Shown piece after piece: positions 17,762 to 27,901 of a DNA stretch of 64,000 nt. The number at the start of each line of letters is the position of its first letter. Positions within the stretch are counted from its first letter, which is position 1. The stretch is taken from positions 1 to 64,000 of the forward strand of contig CAYUST010000003.1 of the NCBI GenBank assembly GCA_964447535.1, given 5' to 3'. The position numbers were made by a program, and so were the translations under genes. The DNA is from CAYUST01 sp964447535 (GTDB lineage Bacteria > Patescibacteriota > Gracilibacteria > Absconditabacterales > Absconditicoccaceae). The notes beneath the pieces were generated by a model that saw only the letters and a program-made list of their open reading frames with translations, did no database searches and was not told the origin of the DNA.

Positions 17762-18325
17762 TTAGCTAAGTTGCTTCTTTTTCTCAAGAAGATATTTGTA
17801 GAGTTCCAAATCATCATTCTGCTCATCCTCAATATCCTTTTCCACATCAAGTGATTGGGAGATCAGTTCATACAAGTCAGGTGAAATAATATCGTGATGC
17901 AATGCACTAGATAGATTGGGCTTTGCATGCGCGCTTGTCTGGGCAAATCTTTCACTGAAGTGTGTTGATAGTTGAAGGTTTTTTTCTACAAATTTGAGCA
18001 TCCGATCTGCTACCTGCTTTTTTTGCGCTAGTGATACGGTAGGCAACCTAAAAAAGTCATCAAGATTATCTTCTGAAATAGCGATAGTACTCGTCATAAT
18101 AAGTTGCTCTATAAGGTATGATATCTGTTCATCGGCTTCCAAGAAATTATTAAAAAGTTCATTGTTTTCCATAAACATATCTAACTCATGATCATCAGGG
18201 AGTGGTTGATTATTCTCCTTAGCTTCCAAGACACGGCTTGCCTCTGCAAAAAAATCAATAAGTTTTCTATGAGCCTCAATATAATGCATCATGATCTTGC
18301 GGCTATAGGTGAGCAACGTTCACAT
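17762..18325 (-). CDS. Hypothetical helical protein
   Basis: A 187-residue soluble, mostly helical protein rich in Glu, Asp, Leu and Lys, for example YIEAHRKLIDFFAEASRVLE and SLAQKKQVADRMLKFVEKNL. The acidic C-terminus (DVEKDIEDEQNDDLELYKYL) ends in a Lys-rich tail. ATG 18325 followed by TGA-Gly gives a slightly longer start than the first TTG. I recognise no family and see no catalytic motif. It has its own promoter 185 bases upstream and pyrF lies downstream on the same strand behind a separate promoter. Confidence 0.65.
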
Positions 18326-18600
18326 TCTCTGATAATTATTTCAATTAACTCACTGCATCAACAACATTTTCATCGACTCCTGCGTCCTATGTATAGTCGT
18401 CATCAACAAGGGCGTATCCGAAAAAAGATGGAGTGGGTTTTGGGTACACGCATCGAAATCTAAGGTTTCAGTCTTCATTGAGGTGTTCTATCCATAAAAT
18501 ATAAGATTGTTTATAAATATTTATACAATAAAGTCAATACAACGTTACGGAGGATAAGGCTTGGGTCTTAAGTAATAGTTTAACGTTCTTGTTTGAAATA
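18326..18600. other. Intergenic stretch, no firm gene
   Basis: A plus-strand frame ends here with RIRKKMEWVLGTRIEI (TAA near 18463), but upstream it only mirrors the neighbouring gene, so it may be a remnant. A minus-strand promoter is present at 18510-18537. Confidence 0.4.
18510..18537 (-). promoter_or_regulatory. Promoter of the hypothetical helical protein gene
   Basis: Minus-strand TTGACT (18532-18537) and TATAAA (18510-18515), spacer 16 bp, the same boxes as the pyrF promoter. Confidence 0.6.
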
Positions 18601-18620
18601 GGGCCGTGCATGCACGGCCC
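18601..18620 (-). terminator. 20-bp perfect palindrome after the microprotein gene
   Basis: GGGCCGTGCA/TGCACGGCCC, a perfect GC-rich palindrome about 40 bases after the microprotein stop on the minus strand. The following bases are only partly T-rich (TATTTC), so termination efficiency is uncertain. Confidence 0.6.
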
Positions 18621-18657
18621 TTGGAAAACGTTTCTTTCTTACTTTACTGCCTAGCCC

Positions 18658-18732
18658 TTAACTACACAAGACAAGAATGATCACAAAGATAAAGGCTAAG
18701 ACTAGAGCAAGAGGAATCCATCTGGTTCTCAT
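18658..18732 (-). CDS. 24-residue membrane microprotein
   Basis: An ATG-initiated frame of 24 residues: a basic start (MRTRW) and one hydrophobic helix (IPLALVLAFIFVIILVLCS) ending in Cys-Ser and TAA. What argues for a real gene is its isolation: a good promoter 24 bases upstream, an ATG preceded by no competing frame, and a strong palindrome downstream, in a stretch otherwise free of genes. It could be a small membrane regulator or a type I-toxin-like peptide; an untranslated small RNA is the alternative. Confidence 0.55.
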   Translation of the reverse strand: MRTRWIPLALVLAFIFVIILVLCS

Positions 18733-18755
18733 AATATCATATTTTTGATGTTTCT

Positions 18756-18783
18756 TCTATATTCTTATTTTTGAATAAGTCAA
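18756..18783 (-). promoter_or_regulatory. Promoter of the microprotein gene
   Basis: Minus-strand TTGACT (18778-18783) and TATAGA (18756-18761), spacer 16 bp. Confidence 0.65.
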
Positions 18784-18907
18784 TACTAAATATACCTAAA
18801 ATACGACTTGATTGTTGAGAAAGCTTCGCTACAGTGATGGTCCGTTTTGTTCTTTTCATCGGCATTTTGTTAGTTTGAAAGTTTCTTTTTATATATTGGT
18901 TAGGTGT

Positions 18908-20377
18908 ATGCTGATAGACCTCGTTCGTGACTACTCGCCAGAAACCATCACTACCCTACGCAACGTATGGAAAGAAGTTTTGCAATTTGTTGCAACACAA
19001 CACGATCCCAAGAAAATGGTCTCCTTTTTGAATAAGTGCGCTATCATCAGCATCGATGACAAGGCTCAGATCGTCTACCTCGGTATCCCCAATGAATTTG
19101 TCCTCCAACAGGTCAAAAAGTTTTTCAAAAAATCTATTGAACAAGCAATTCACGAAACATTCCATCCGGCCTATCAGGTAGAAAATATTGTCTACACAGA
19201 TTTCCAAAACGGTACGCATCCCCTCCAATTTGATCTCAAACAATTATTTGATATCAAAGAAAAGCCAGTTCTCGTGGACCCTAGCATCAAAGCAGATCTC
19301 CATCAGCAGTTTGGTATTTTATTCGAGCGCAAATTTCGTTTCGATAACTTCGTCGTCGGTGCTCACAACCAACTCGCCGTGAGCGCTGCGCAAGCATTGT
19401 GTGACGCTCCAGCAGAAAGCTACAATCCCCTCTTCGTGTATGGTGGTGTGTGACTTGGCAAAACGCATCTCATGCAAGCAATCGGCAATGAGCTCATGCA
19501 ACGTTATCCTGACAAAACGATCGTCTATTTTCCTGCTACCAAATTTATTGATGAAGTGGTCTTTGCACTCAAAAAAAATCAACTCGACTCCTACCTCCAA
19601 AAACTTAGCACGGTAGATGTTCTGATGTTAGATGATGTACAATTTCTTGCAGGCAAAGAAAAGACACAAGAAATTTTCCACAATATTTTCAACGAATTTA
19701 TGAGTGCCGACAAGCAACTAATTTTCACGAGCGACCTCCCTCCCAAAAGCATCACGCTTCTCGAACCCAGGTTACAAAGCCGTCTAAGTCAAGGTCTCGT
19801 AGTAGATATCAAAGTACCTGATCGAGAAACCAGAGTGGCTATTTTGCAAACCAAACTCCGCACCAAAGATGAGGAACTTGATCCAGAACTTGTTGAACTC
19901 CTCGCCAACAATATTTCTACCAATGTGAGAGAACTCGAAGGCGCACTCACCGTATTGTTGACGAGAAAGAAATTACTCAAACACGAACTTACGCGTCAAG
20001 ACACTTTTGAAACTCTTGCTTCCCTTGGATTCGATACGATAGATGCAAGTACTTCTATACAAGCTACCACAGCACCCAGCAATGGTCCTGTGTACTCGCA
20101 GAAACAACAATTTGATCATATCATCGAACGTATCGCGACACAGATGGATCTCACCGTCGAGGCTATCATGAGTGAACAAAGGACACAAAACATCTCCAAT
20201 GCCAGACAAGTAGCCATGTATATTGCCAAGACACATTTTCACTGGACCTTGGAAAAAATAGGTGCATATTTCAACAAAAATCATGCCACCGTCATCTACG
20301 CTATCAAATCATTTCAACATCATATGACCAAAGATCCACAGCACCGACAAACGATCATCAAAACAGTGCTCAAGTAA
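18908..20377 (+). CDS. dnaA: Chromosomal replication initiator DnaA
   Basis: A 489-residue initiator ATPase that opens oriC. Domain I is at residues 1-100, the AAA+ module follows with FVYGGVGLGKTHLMQAIGNE (Walker A), VDVLMLDDVQFLAGKE (Walker B) and LEPRLQSRLSQGL (box VII), and domain IV ends with NISNARQVAMYIAKTHFHW and the DNA-contact motif NKNHATVIYAIK. The third Gly of the Walker A is TGA, direct evidence for UGA as Gly. ATG 18908 is chosen because the preceding in-frame codons are not conserved. No DnaA-box cluster (TTATCCACA) was noticed nearby, and dnaN is not adjacent. rlmN follows 30 bases on. Confidence 0.96.
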
Positions 20378-20407
20378 CAATCCAAAAAATTTATTTTCGC
20401 TTTTTCG

Positions 20408-21586
20408 ATGACTCCACACATACTGTTTGACAAAGCAGTTCTCGCTAACTATTGCAAGGAGCACAAGCTCCCGACGTTTAGGCAAAAACAAATTCAACAA
20501 GCCATCTTCAACGAATCGTTGCTGGAGATAGATGAGATTACTACTCTGTCGAAAGATCTGCGCGACACGCTCAAAAAAGAGTTTGTAATCAATACGTTGG
20601 TGCTCGATGAAGTCGTGGATAGTGATGAGACGACGAAATTTTTGTTTCGTCTGCCTGATGGGAATGTGATAGAGACCGTTCTCATGTATCACTGGCACGA
20701 GAAAGATACGAATGAAAGTACGCGCAAGATATTGAGATCTCGAACAGATCACAAAATTAGTGATGCAACCCATACGCTCAACAGAATAACCATTTGTATC
20801 AGTTCACAAGTAGGATGTGCAGTAGGATGTATTTTTTGTGTAACAGGCAAGTTGTGATTCAAGAAAAATCTCTGACGACAAGAAATTGTCATGCAACTCC
20901 TCTACGCAAATAATTTTATCAAAACCAAGTTCGGCAAAAAAGAAGATGGTACGTGGAATCGTATCAGAAACGTCGTCTTTATGGGTATGGGAGAACCATT
21001 GCTCAACTATGATAATATGAAAACCAGTATCGAATATATGCTCGCCCAAGATGCATTTGGGTTGTCCAAAAGACATGTCACGATTTCAACTTCAGGAGTG
21101 GCAGCATACATTGATAAGCTCGTCACGGACGGTATTGATGTCAGGCTTGCGCTCAGTCTCCACGCCCCCAATCAAGAACTCCGTCAAAAACTTATTCCTA
21201 TGATTGCGAAAAAATGGCCCATCGAGGAACTGATGAAAAGCGTCGATGCATACGAATCAGCAACAGGCAATCGTATCTTCTACGAATACATCATGATCAA
21301 GGATATGACAGACACCAAAGAAGTGGCTCATCAACTAGGGAAACTCTTGCAAGACAGAAATGCGCATGTCAATCTCATTCCGTACAACGAAAATCCTGCC
21401 ATGCCTGATCTCGTCACGAGTGAGTTTGATAAAATTATGCATTTCAAAAAAATTGTCGAAACCTACGACGTCACCGTCACCGTTCGCGACACCCTCGGCA
21501 GAAACGTCAAAGGTGCCTGTGGTCAACTCGGATACGAAAAAGTAATGAAAGCCAGGATTGAAGATATGGAAAAAGACAATAGGTAG
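20408..21586 (+). CDS. rlmN: 23S rRNA/tRNA adenine-C2 methyltransferase RlmN
   Basis: A 392-residue radical-SAM enzyme that methylates C2 of A2503 in 23S rRNA and A37 in some tRNAs. The iron-sulfur cluster motif is SSQVGCAVGCIFCVTGK (CxxxCxxC); VVFMGMGEPLLNYDN and the second catalytic Cys in RDTLGRNVKGACGQL are also present. Two TGAs (KLGFKKNLGRQ) split it under the standard code right after the cluster motif. Length is slightly above average because of an N-terminal extension. It follows dnaA on the same strand and converges with the methyltransferase operon at a 6-base gap. Confidence 0.95.
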
Positions 21587-21592
21587 GAAACG

Positions 21593-22645
21593 TTACCTCA
21601 AAATCACTACCCCTCTCCCAACAACTTGTTCTGCTCTACGATAGGCAGGCAGAGTTTCTATAGTTCGTCACAGCGACTGTGCGTGCGATGCGATAGCATC
21701 GATCATGTGCGTCCCATCTGGATACACAGGAACGGTCATCACGATAGGAAGTTTGCCTAGTGTCTGTGCAGTGACGGTCAGGAAATTTTGGTAGAGAAAA
21801 ATTATATCTTGTTTGATCTGCGCGAAACGTTTGGGATCACGCTGCACGTGGACAAAGTTGGATTTGGTCATCACGGGTCACAATCGTCACTCCGTGACCA
21901 CGACGGACGTTGCACGGATAAAAGGCTTAGTAGTGGCTTGAGTTGCATCATGTTTGAAAACGGTCATCTTCGCATCAGTTGCATACGCAGATGCTTTCCA
22001 CCACGCAAGATTACCTTTGACAGAAGTAATGAGGATGTCTGAACCAATCGAGTGATACCCTCCTGCATTGGCGACAAACAAGGTAGTTCCAAAACCACAA
22101 AAAGGATCTCGCACCGTGATCTCATCTTGTGCTGTGACTAATCATACACCGATATTGACGAGTGTTTGCGTCAGCTTCGCAGGCATCATACCAATTTGCA
22201 TACCACGCATCGGCTTTTCGATATCAAGTGTCGTATAACGATCAATGTTTTGTCGTCACACGATATGTACAAGCTCATTTCCGAAGACTAGAATTTCTAC
22301 ACCTTTCTGTTTGATCTCGAGATCTGCACCAACTATATCCACTATCTTGTATCTTCTGCAACTCGTTTCTTTCTTTGCTCGACGCGCAAAATCTTCATCG
22401 TTGGTTCCCAACAAGGTGGCAGTTGATAAGAGCTCTTTCGCTTCGTCACGAGAAATCGATCTCCCTCGTTTAGCAGCCGATCACAAGCGCGCGCTACGTC
22501 ACGCCAACTCTTGTTCAAGGATGTGCTCGCATGAAAGTATCGCTCTCGGTGATTTGTAGACAACCGTACACTCAGGAAAAACAGCGCCGATCTCGTGGCG
22601 TGCAAGTTCATTATGTATTCAGGTAATCAGTGTCCAATACTGCAT
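21593..22645 (-). CDS. UPF0020/Trm11-like RNA methyltransferase
   Basis: A 350-residue SAM-dependent methyltransferase. The N-terminal half (MQYWTLITGIHNELARHEIGAV...) resembles the THUMP-like region of Trm11/TrmG10 proteins; the catalytic domain shows VRDPFCGFGTTLFVAN (SAM-binding motif I) and VVTEGRLGPVM in place of the usual D/TEPPYG-type tetrapeptide. Members methylate guanosine N2 in tRNA, e.g. position 10; with TEGRLGP instead of DPPYG the specificity is uncertain. Many Gly codons are TGA, including the Gly in TEGRLGP. Its ATG shares one base with the stop of the upstream protease gene (TAATG), so the two are translationally coupled. Confidence 0.82.
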
Positions 22646-23925
22646 TAGTTTTGTTTTGAAAGAATGAGGCTATGTAAGGTCTCCTGTGCAGTGATCAGTT
22701 GGTTGTCTACGCCTCCAGAAAGATATCCTTCAGCATCAAACATCACTTCGACATCTGGCACCAATCCTTCATGATCCTCAATATGATTACCATCTGGGGT
22801 ATATCGTTTGCCTACGGTATATTTCAAGAGTGAACCATCTGGCAATTCATGTAATGTTTGAATAGATCATTTGCCAAAGGTTTTTTCTCCTACAAGTTTT
22901 GCGTTACCACGTTCACGCAAAGCTGCAGCGACAATCTCAGAAGCCGAAGCCGTAATATCGTCTACCAATACCACCAACGGTTTACCTTGGAGATATGCGT
23001 ATCATTTGGAAGTGAAAGTTTCTGTAGGATAGGAGAGATATTTTGTCTCGGTCACGACGGTTTCCTTGGGTAAGAAGAAGGAAGCAAGCTCTGAAGCCAT
23101 AGGCAGATATCATCCACCATTTCCTCTCAAGTCCAAAATCACTCCTTGTGCCGATGATGCGAGTTCATCCATCACCGCCTTGAAACTTCTCTTGGTATCT
23201 TCTCCAAACACGGCAACTTCTATATACAATTGCTGACTTCCTGACCGATCCATAATTTCTCCACGCACAGAAGGCACGACGATAGTATCCCTGATCGCTT
23301 CAATACGCATGACTTCATCTGAACGCTCTCTGAAGATAGTAAACTCGACTTTGGAACCTTTGGGTCCACGCATTTTTTTGACTGCTTCTGGCAAGGTCAA
23401 ACCATGAATATCTTCGCCATCTATCTGAATAATGAGATCTAGGGGCTCTATACCCGCCTTGAACGCAGGACTATTTTTGAGGACCTCTTCGATCAACACG
23501 CCTTGTTCCTTTTTGACCACGACCGCCCCAATCCCCTCAAATTCCATCTCGCCCTCCAACTCTTCATCAAACATTTTGTTTTCATCTACGGTCATATATG
23601 ATGTATAGGGATCTCCCAATGCATCGACATAGCCCTTGAGCGCATATTCTTGCATCTTCTGAGCATCAATTTTGTCTTGATAGATATACTGCGTGGTGAG
23701 TAAGTCAAAAATAGCACGTTCTTTGGCCTGCGTAAGAGCATTACCACTACCTCAGAGGTTGCTAATTTGCTGTTTGAGTTCTTGGACCAAGGGATGAAGG
23801 TCAATTTGTTGACTACCAATCAATTGTGGCCCACCGGGGAAATAATTAAAAAATGCTAGCGTGAGCGCAAACATAGCTCATACACCACATATCAAGCCCC
23901 ATATAAATCACGAAACTCTTTTCAT
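22645..23925 (-). CDS. C-terminal processing peptidase, S41 family
   Basis: A 426-residue exported serine protease (CtpA/Prc type). An N-terminal membrane segment (GLICGVGAMFALTLAFF) is followed by a helical region, a PDZ domain (about residues 120-200: GIGAVVVKKEQGVLIEEVL, SPAFKAGIEPLDLIIQIDGEDI) and the S41 core. The Ser/Lys dyad is in DDITASASEIVAAAL and GEKTFGKGSIQTLHEL. Several TGAs fall on Gly, among them NGGGYLP and GSIQ-adjacent sites. It likely processes envelope proteins at their C-termini. It is the middle gene of an operon yraN-like, protease, methyltransferase. Confidence 0.93.
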
Positions 23926-23932
23926 CTGCTAT

Positions 23933-24289
23933 TTATTCATAAAAAGTCACATTGGTATAGTGGGCTAGTATCTTGTTATGTTCCACAAAAACAACATCAA
24001 GCATCGTTTGTTTGGTAGTTGGATAACGATGCGCATAGTGTTCAATCGTCCTTTGGAGGGCTTGGAGCTTGTGAAGCGGGATAAAATCGAGCAAATCATC
24101 ACGAGAAGAGACATCTTTGACCTCGACAATAACGCGATACTCCTCACGCTCTACTACCAAATCCAGCTCTCCTCCACGGATCGTGAAGTTTTGGCAACAC
24201 ACACGTCGTCCTTGTTGACGATATCGCTGAGCAACAAAATGCTCAGATTGGCGTCATTTTTCCCTCGTATCTGTCCGTTGGTTACTCAT
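23933..24289 (-). CDS. UPF0102 (YraN) nuclease-fold protein
   Basis: A 118-residue protein of the UPF0102 family. The N-terminus (GRQSEHFVAQRYRQQGRRV) and the core IRGGELDLVVEREEYRVIVEVKD hold the E..D...EVK set of a restriction-like endonuclease fold; YraN proteins are linked genetically to DNA processing but lack a defined reaction. One TGA encodes Gly in EKGRQSE, masking the start under the standard code. It begins the operon with the S41 protease, 7 bases before it. Confidence 0.87.
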
Positions 24290-24456
24290 ATTAGATATTG
24301 AATTACCGCATAAAATCAATATTAGCTTGTAGAGAGGATTTCTTCCTCAACAAGGTACTTGGTTCCTCTTGAGTACCCTGACTACCATTCCCTACTAAAC
24401 TTTGTTTTCATACGGTTTTTGGGGAGATGTGGTAAGAATAACTACAGAATATTTGT

Positions 24457-25353
24457 ATGAACGACGCACTTTCTGCTTCCTCACCCACTTCTATGGAAAC
24501 GATAACTGTCCTTGATCGGTTGATTAATAAATTATATAAAATAAAGGGTCCTCTTCCCGAGGGCATCAATTATGGCAACAAAATTGTCTACAAAGATGAT
24601 GAAGGTAAAGAACAAGTCTGAGTTGTGTTGGGATATGATCAACCCACTCAAAAGATAGGGAATTTTTTGTATCCACTCGCGGGACAACAGGCAGATCTTT
24701 TTCAAAAGTACCAACAAACTGCTTTGACCTTATTTGAGACCTTCAAGGTCCAATTCAAAAAGGAATTTCCTGAGTCTGTACCTGTGACAGCGAGGATGAA
24801 CCTCCAAGGCAATACGGTGTACTTTTATTTTTATGCAGAAGTCAGGTTCAACTTTGCAGATTTCGTCAAACGCTTTAGACAAGAGATTGGCTACAATTTC
24901 TTTTTGTATCAAGTATGAGCAAGAGATAGAATCAGACTCGATCCCAGAGCAGACGGCATGTTTTGTGCAAGTGGTCATGGGTTTGGTCTAGATTGCAAAA
25001 TGTACAGACATCCTATGCCAAATGTAGAGACTGACGCTATCATGGTCCAACAACTCGAAGGGAGAGATGTAGAAAAACTCAAAGGACTGTGTGGCAAACT
25101 CAAATGTTCACTCAATTACGAAAAAGACGTCTATACCGAAGAAGCACAAAAATATCCTGCGAAATGATCATACGTCACCTACGAACAGAAGAAAATGATT
25201 TGTATCGGGTACAATATCTTGACTACGGAAATCAAACTCAAAAACGAAGAGCCATTCCAAATTATCAAAGTCACGCTCAATGAGTTCCTCAAATATGGCA
25301 AAATAATTTCATCACCTCCTCCATACCAACCAAGATACTCCCACAACTCATAA
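24457..25353 (+). CDS. PSP1 domain protein (YaaT/RicT-like)
   Basis: A 298-residue protein with the PSP1 C-terminal domain, found in YaaT (RicT), part of the Y-complex that modulates RNase Y-dependent mRNA maturation in Firmicutes. The domain is visible as VYFYFYAEVRFNFADFVK, then EIGYNFFLYQVGARDRIRLD (Gly from TGA), and the closing Cys block LKGLCGKLKCSLNYEKDVY. The RicT cysteines that hold Fe-S clusters are only partly kept (C in GMFCAS, LDCK and CGKLKC). The N-terminal 90 residues are a small beta-rich domain. It is first in a four-gene run leading to the AlaRS fragment. Confidence 0.82.
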
Positions 25354-25385
25354 CCGCTCATACACTATTTACCTCATTCCTTACG

Positions 25386-26252
25386 ATGACCCAAGTTGAA
25401 ATAATACTGCGATTGATTACTACCCTTGTCTTGGTGCTGGCGCCTGCTTTGTGGATTATAAGACGTTATTTTCCACAAGTTATTGCTTTGTTCCAAAGTC
25501 TCCTTGCCAAATATTCCCAATGGAAAGCACATCGTGATGATGAAGTGAGTGTACAACAGCCATTGCTGTGAGAGCCTGGAGAGTTCGTTTCTCCTGATTC
25601 TTTTCAAGATATTTCTACAGAAAAAATAAACATTGAAGATATGAGTCCTCTCGAAGCCCAAGAGGTGATCACCAAAAAACTCAGCGAGAGAGATGCACAA
25701 CTCCTTGAAGCACTCAAGTTTGAAGCACTGTCTCACAAAGAAAGAGGTAAACTAGATTTGTACGAAAAGAAGTTGATTGAGTGATTAGCGTTAGATAGCG
25801 AAAACTATGAACTGATGCAACTCCTAGGTGAGCACTATTTTACAACAGGAAATCTCATCAAGGCACTTAGCTTACTCAAGAAAGTCATAAATAATGAACC
25901 AGATAATCACAAAGTGATTCGACAAATTGGGCAAATTTATTTGAGCCAAGGTGAACAAAGTACTGCTAAACTCCTGATAGAAAAAGCAATCGCTCTCAAG
26001 GACGATAATCCCAAATATCATATCAGTATGGTAGAGATCCATTACGAAAACCAAGATACCAAGCAAGCTATTCGTTCAATGGAAAAAATTCTCAAACTGA
26101 GACCTACCAATATCGACTATCTCCTCACTATAGCAACACTCCACGAAGAAAACGCAGAGCCCTCCAAGGCAATGAGTTACTATTCCAAAATAATTGAGCT
26201 TGACCCTATGCATGAGATAGCTAAAAAGGCCATTAGACGTTTATCCTCCTAA
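25386..26252 (+). CDS. Membrane-anchored TPR protein
   Basis: A 288-residue protein with one N-terminal membrane segment (ILRLITTLVLVLAPALWII) and a cytoplasmic tail of tetratricopeptide repeats. At least four repeats are seen from about residue 135: ELMQLLGEHYFTTGNLIKAL, KVIRQIGQIYLSQGEQSTAK, KYHISMVEIHYENQDTKQAI and DYLLTIATLHEENAEPSKAM, each ending with a basic/acidic x-x-D/N-P turn. TPR arrays bind partner proteins; the partner is unknown. Two TGAs occur (LLGEPGE, IEGLALD). It lies 32 bases after the PSP1 gene. Confidence 0.85.
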
Positions 26253-26266
26253 TATTCTTTCGTTCC

Positions 26267-26536
26267 ATGTCAGCAAGAACTAGAAGCAAAGCAGTAAGTA
26301 TTTTTGTCATCATTGTGATCGCTATGTTGCTCTTTTCAGTGATGTGAGTGATGGTGTTGTATCTCAAAGGTCCTGTCATTCCAGCACAAACTGCAGGTCT
26401 CACCGGCACCAACCCTGTACCTCCCGCACAAAACACAGGTCGTGTCCTCTACCAAGCTCCCACGATGGAGGCAACGGGTAGTGACACCACTACCGGTACT
26501 CTACCAGATCAACCAACTGCTTCCACATGAAACTAG
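26267..26536 (+). CDS. Small anchored Pro/Thr-rich surface protein
   Basis: An 89-residue protein: basic start (MSARTRSKAV), one membrane helix (SIFVIIVIAMLLFSVMGVMVLYL) and an outside tail rich in Pro, Thr, Gly and Gln (PAQTAGLTGTNPVPPAQNTG). Such low-complexity tails are spacers or glycosylation-type regions. No family recognised. Two TGAs encode Gly, the second just before the stop (STGN), so the annotated end depends on code 25. The next gene starts 10 bases before its stop. Confidence 0.65.
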
Positions 26537-27456
26537 TCGTCGACGTTCAACAAAGATATGCTAAAATGCGTGCACACACTGCTACGCATCTTTTGCACGC
26601 CGTGCTTGATGAAATGCTCTGAGGTACCAAACAAGCATGATCATTGGTTGAACAAGACTATTTGAGATTCGACTTCGCAGCCAAACAACCATTGACCAAC
26701 GATCAGCTCGCACAAATAGATAGCAAAATAAATCACTGGATAGCGCATAGCCTCGCCGTCACTACGACAGAATGCGCTTACGCAGACGCGATCAAACTCT
26801 GAGCAAAAGCATTTTTCGAAGACAAATATGGCGACGTCGTGAGAGTCGTCAGCATGCAAGATGGTGATGTGTCTCTCACATCTATTGAACTCTGTGGTGG
26901 TACGCACGTCTCCAACACCAACCATATCGGTGCTTTCAAGATCGTCGAGCAAGAAGCGGTCGCTTCTGGCGTCAGGAGAATCACCGCCGTCACCGGCCCC
27001 AAAGTCGCTATGCATGCGCATAGTCTCGAAAAAACTCTCCAAGAGATGGCGCTCAAACTCGACTGCCAACCCAAACAACTTGCAGAGAAACTCGAAAAAA
27101 TCCTCAAGACACAAACCGAACACCAATCCACTATCGAACAACTCACAAGCCAACTTCTCGGTGCAGCGCTCGGACAACTCCAAGCACAAAAAACAGATAC
27201 CGTCCTCATCTATGACTGTACTCCTCTCGCCTCATTCGCTTTCAAGGATATTGTGTCACAAGCTAAATCCCAGTGGCCAAACGAAAATGTATGTTTATAC
27301 GCAGACTCCTGATCGTTTGCACTCCTCTTCCCCCAGGGCTGAGCAAAAGCATTTGCTACTGCCAAAAACATCAAAGGCGGTGGCTCTGATACGTTGGTAC
27401 AAGGCAAGGATGGGGAGATTAAGGAGAAAATTAGTTCGCCCTCCAAGAGCCCGTAG
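26527..27456 (+). CDS. Free-standing C-terminal half of alanyl-tRNA synthetase (editing + C-Ala)
   Basis: A 309-residue protein equal to the second half of AlaRS. The editing (SAD) domain has HTATHLLHAVL, GSLVEQDYLRFDF, ALFG-like GAKAFFEDKYGDVVRVVSM and the zinc-site ELCGGTHV, followed by GVRRITAVTG as in AlaRS and not as in short AlaX. A coiled coil (LKLDCQPKQLAEKLEKILK) and a DHHA1-like end (AKNIKGGGSDTLVQGKDGEI) complete it. The catalytic aminoacylation domain is absent and nothing upstream in frame encodes it. It could be one subunit of a split AlaRS, as in Nanoarchaeum, or a trans-editing factor removing Ser or Gly from tRNA-Ala. Several TGAs occur. It overlaps the gene before it by 10 bases. 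Confidence 0.85.
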
Positions 27457-27478
27457 TGATTTTGGAAGTAAGAACTAT

Positions 27479-27500
27479 CCCGCAGCCTATGGCTTGCGGG
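27479..27500. repeat. Palindromic repeat, second copy
   Basis: CCCGCAGCCTATGGCTTGCGGG here is the near-exact reverse complement of the element at about 16509-16530 (CCCGCAAGCCATAGGCAGCGGG). Both can fold into a stem with CCCGC/GCGGG ends. Confidence 0.6.
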
Positions 27501-27528
27501 AGCCCCTTCCATAGCCCAAAATTATCTA

Positions 27529-27556
27529 TTGACTTTTAGTACATAATATGTATACA
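27529..27556 (+). promoter_or_regulatory. Promoter of the 60-residue membrane protein gene
   Basis: TTGACT (27529-27534) and TATACA (27551-27556), spacer 16 bp, 34 bases before the ATG. Confidence 0.65.
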
Positions 27557-27590
27557 TTTTTTGTAGAAAATTAACATTAAATAAAAATTT

Positions 27591-27773
27591 ATGACATCAA
27601 AATTTGCTATCAAGGTACTCTTATGGTGGAGCACCATCGGACTAATGGTGTCCAGAATCAAAATAATTACGATAAGTCATGAAACTACTTTTGCTGACTT
27701 GTTTGTACTTATTTCTTCACCTGTGCTGCTTTATGCAGCTCTACAATGTCTAAAGGACTTAAAGGAGCAATAA
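27591..27773 (+). CDS. Small hypothetical membrane protein
   Basis: A 60-residue protein with two hydrophobic stretches (IKVLLWWSTIGLMVS and TFADLFVLISSPVLLYAAL) and a charged C-terminus (CLKDLKEQ). A clean promoter lies directly upstream and no competing frame covers it. No in-frame TGA, no recognisable family. Confidence 0.6.
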   Translation: MTSKFAIKVLLWWSTIGLMVSRIKIITISHETTFADLFVLISSPVLLYAALQCLKDLKEQ

Positions 27774-27901
27774 GTGACTCAGGAGGGTATTGAAAGTGAG
27801 GAAAAATAATGGTATAAGACGGAGGGGCATTCCTTTCGTTTTTTTTTGCATTTCATGACTTTGTCATATATACTTTAGGGGCTTTATATTGATGCATAGA
27901 C

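Noticed and set aside
18464..18907. oriC next to dnaA
   Set aside because: No TTATCCACA-like box cluster was seen, and dnaN is absent.
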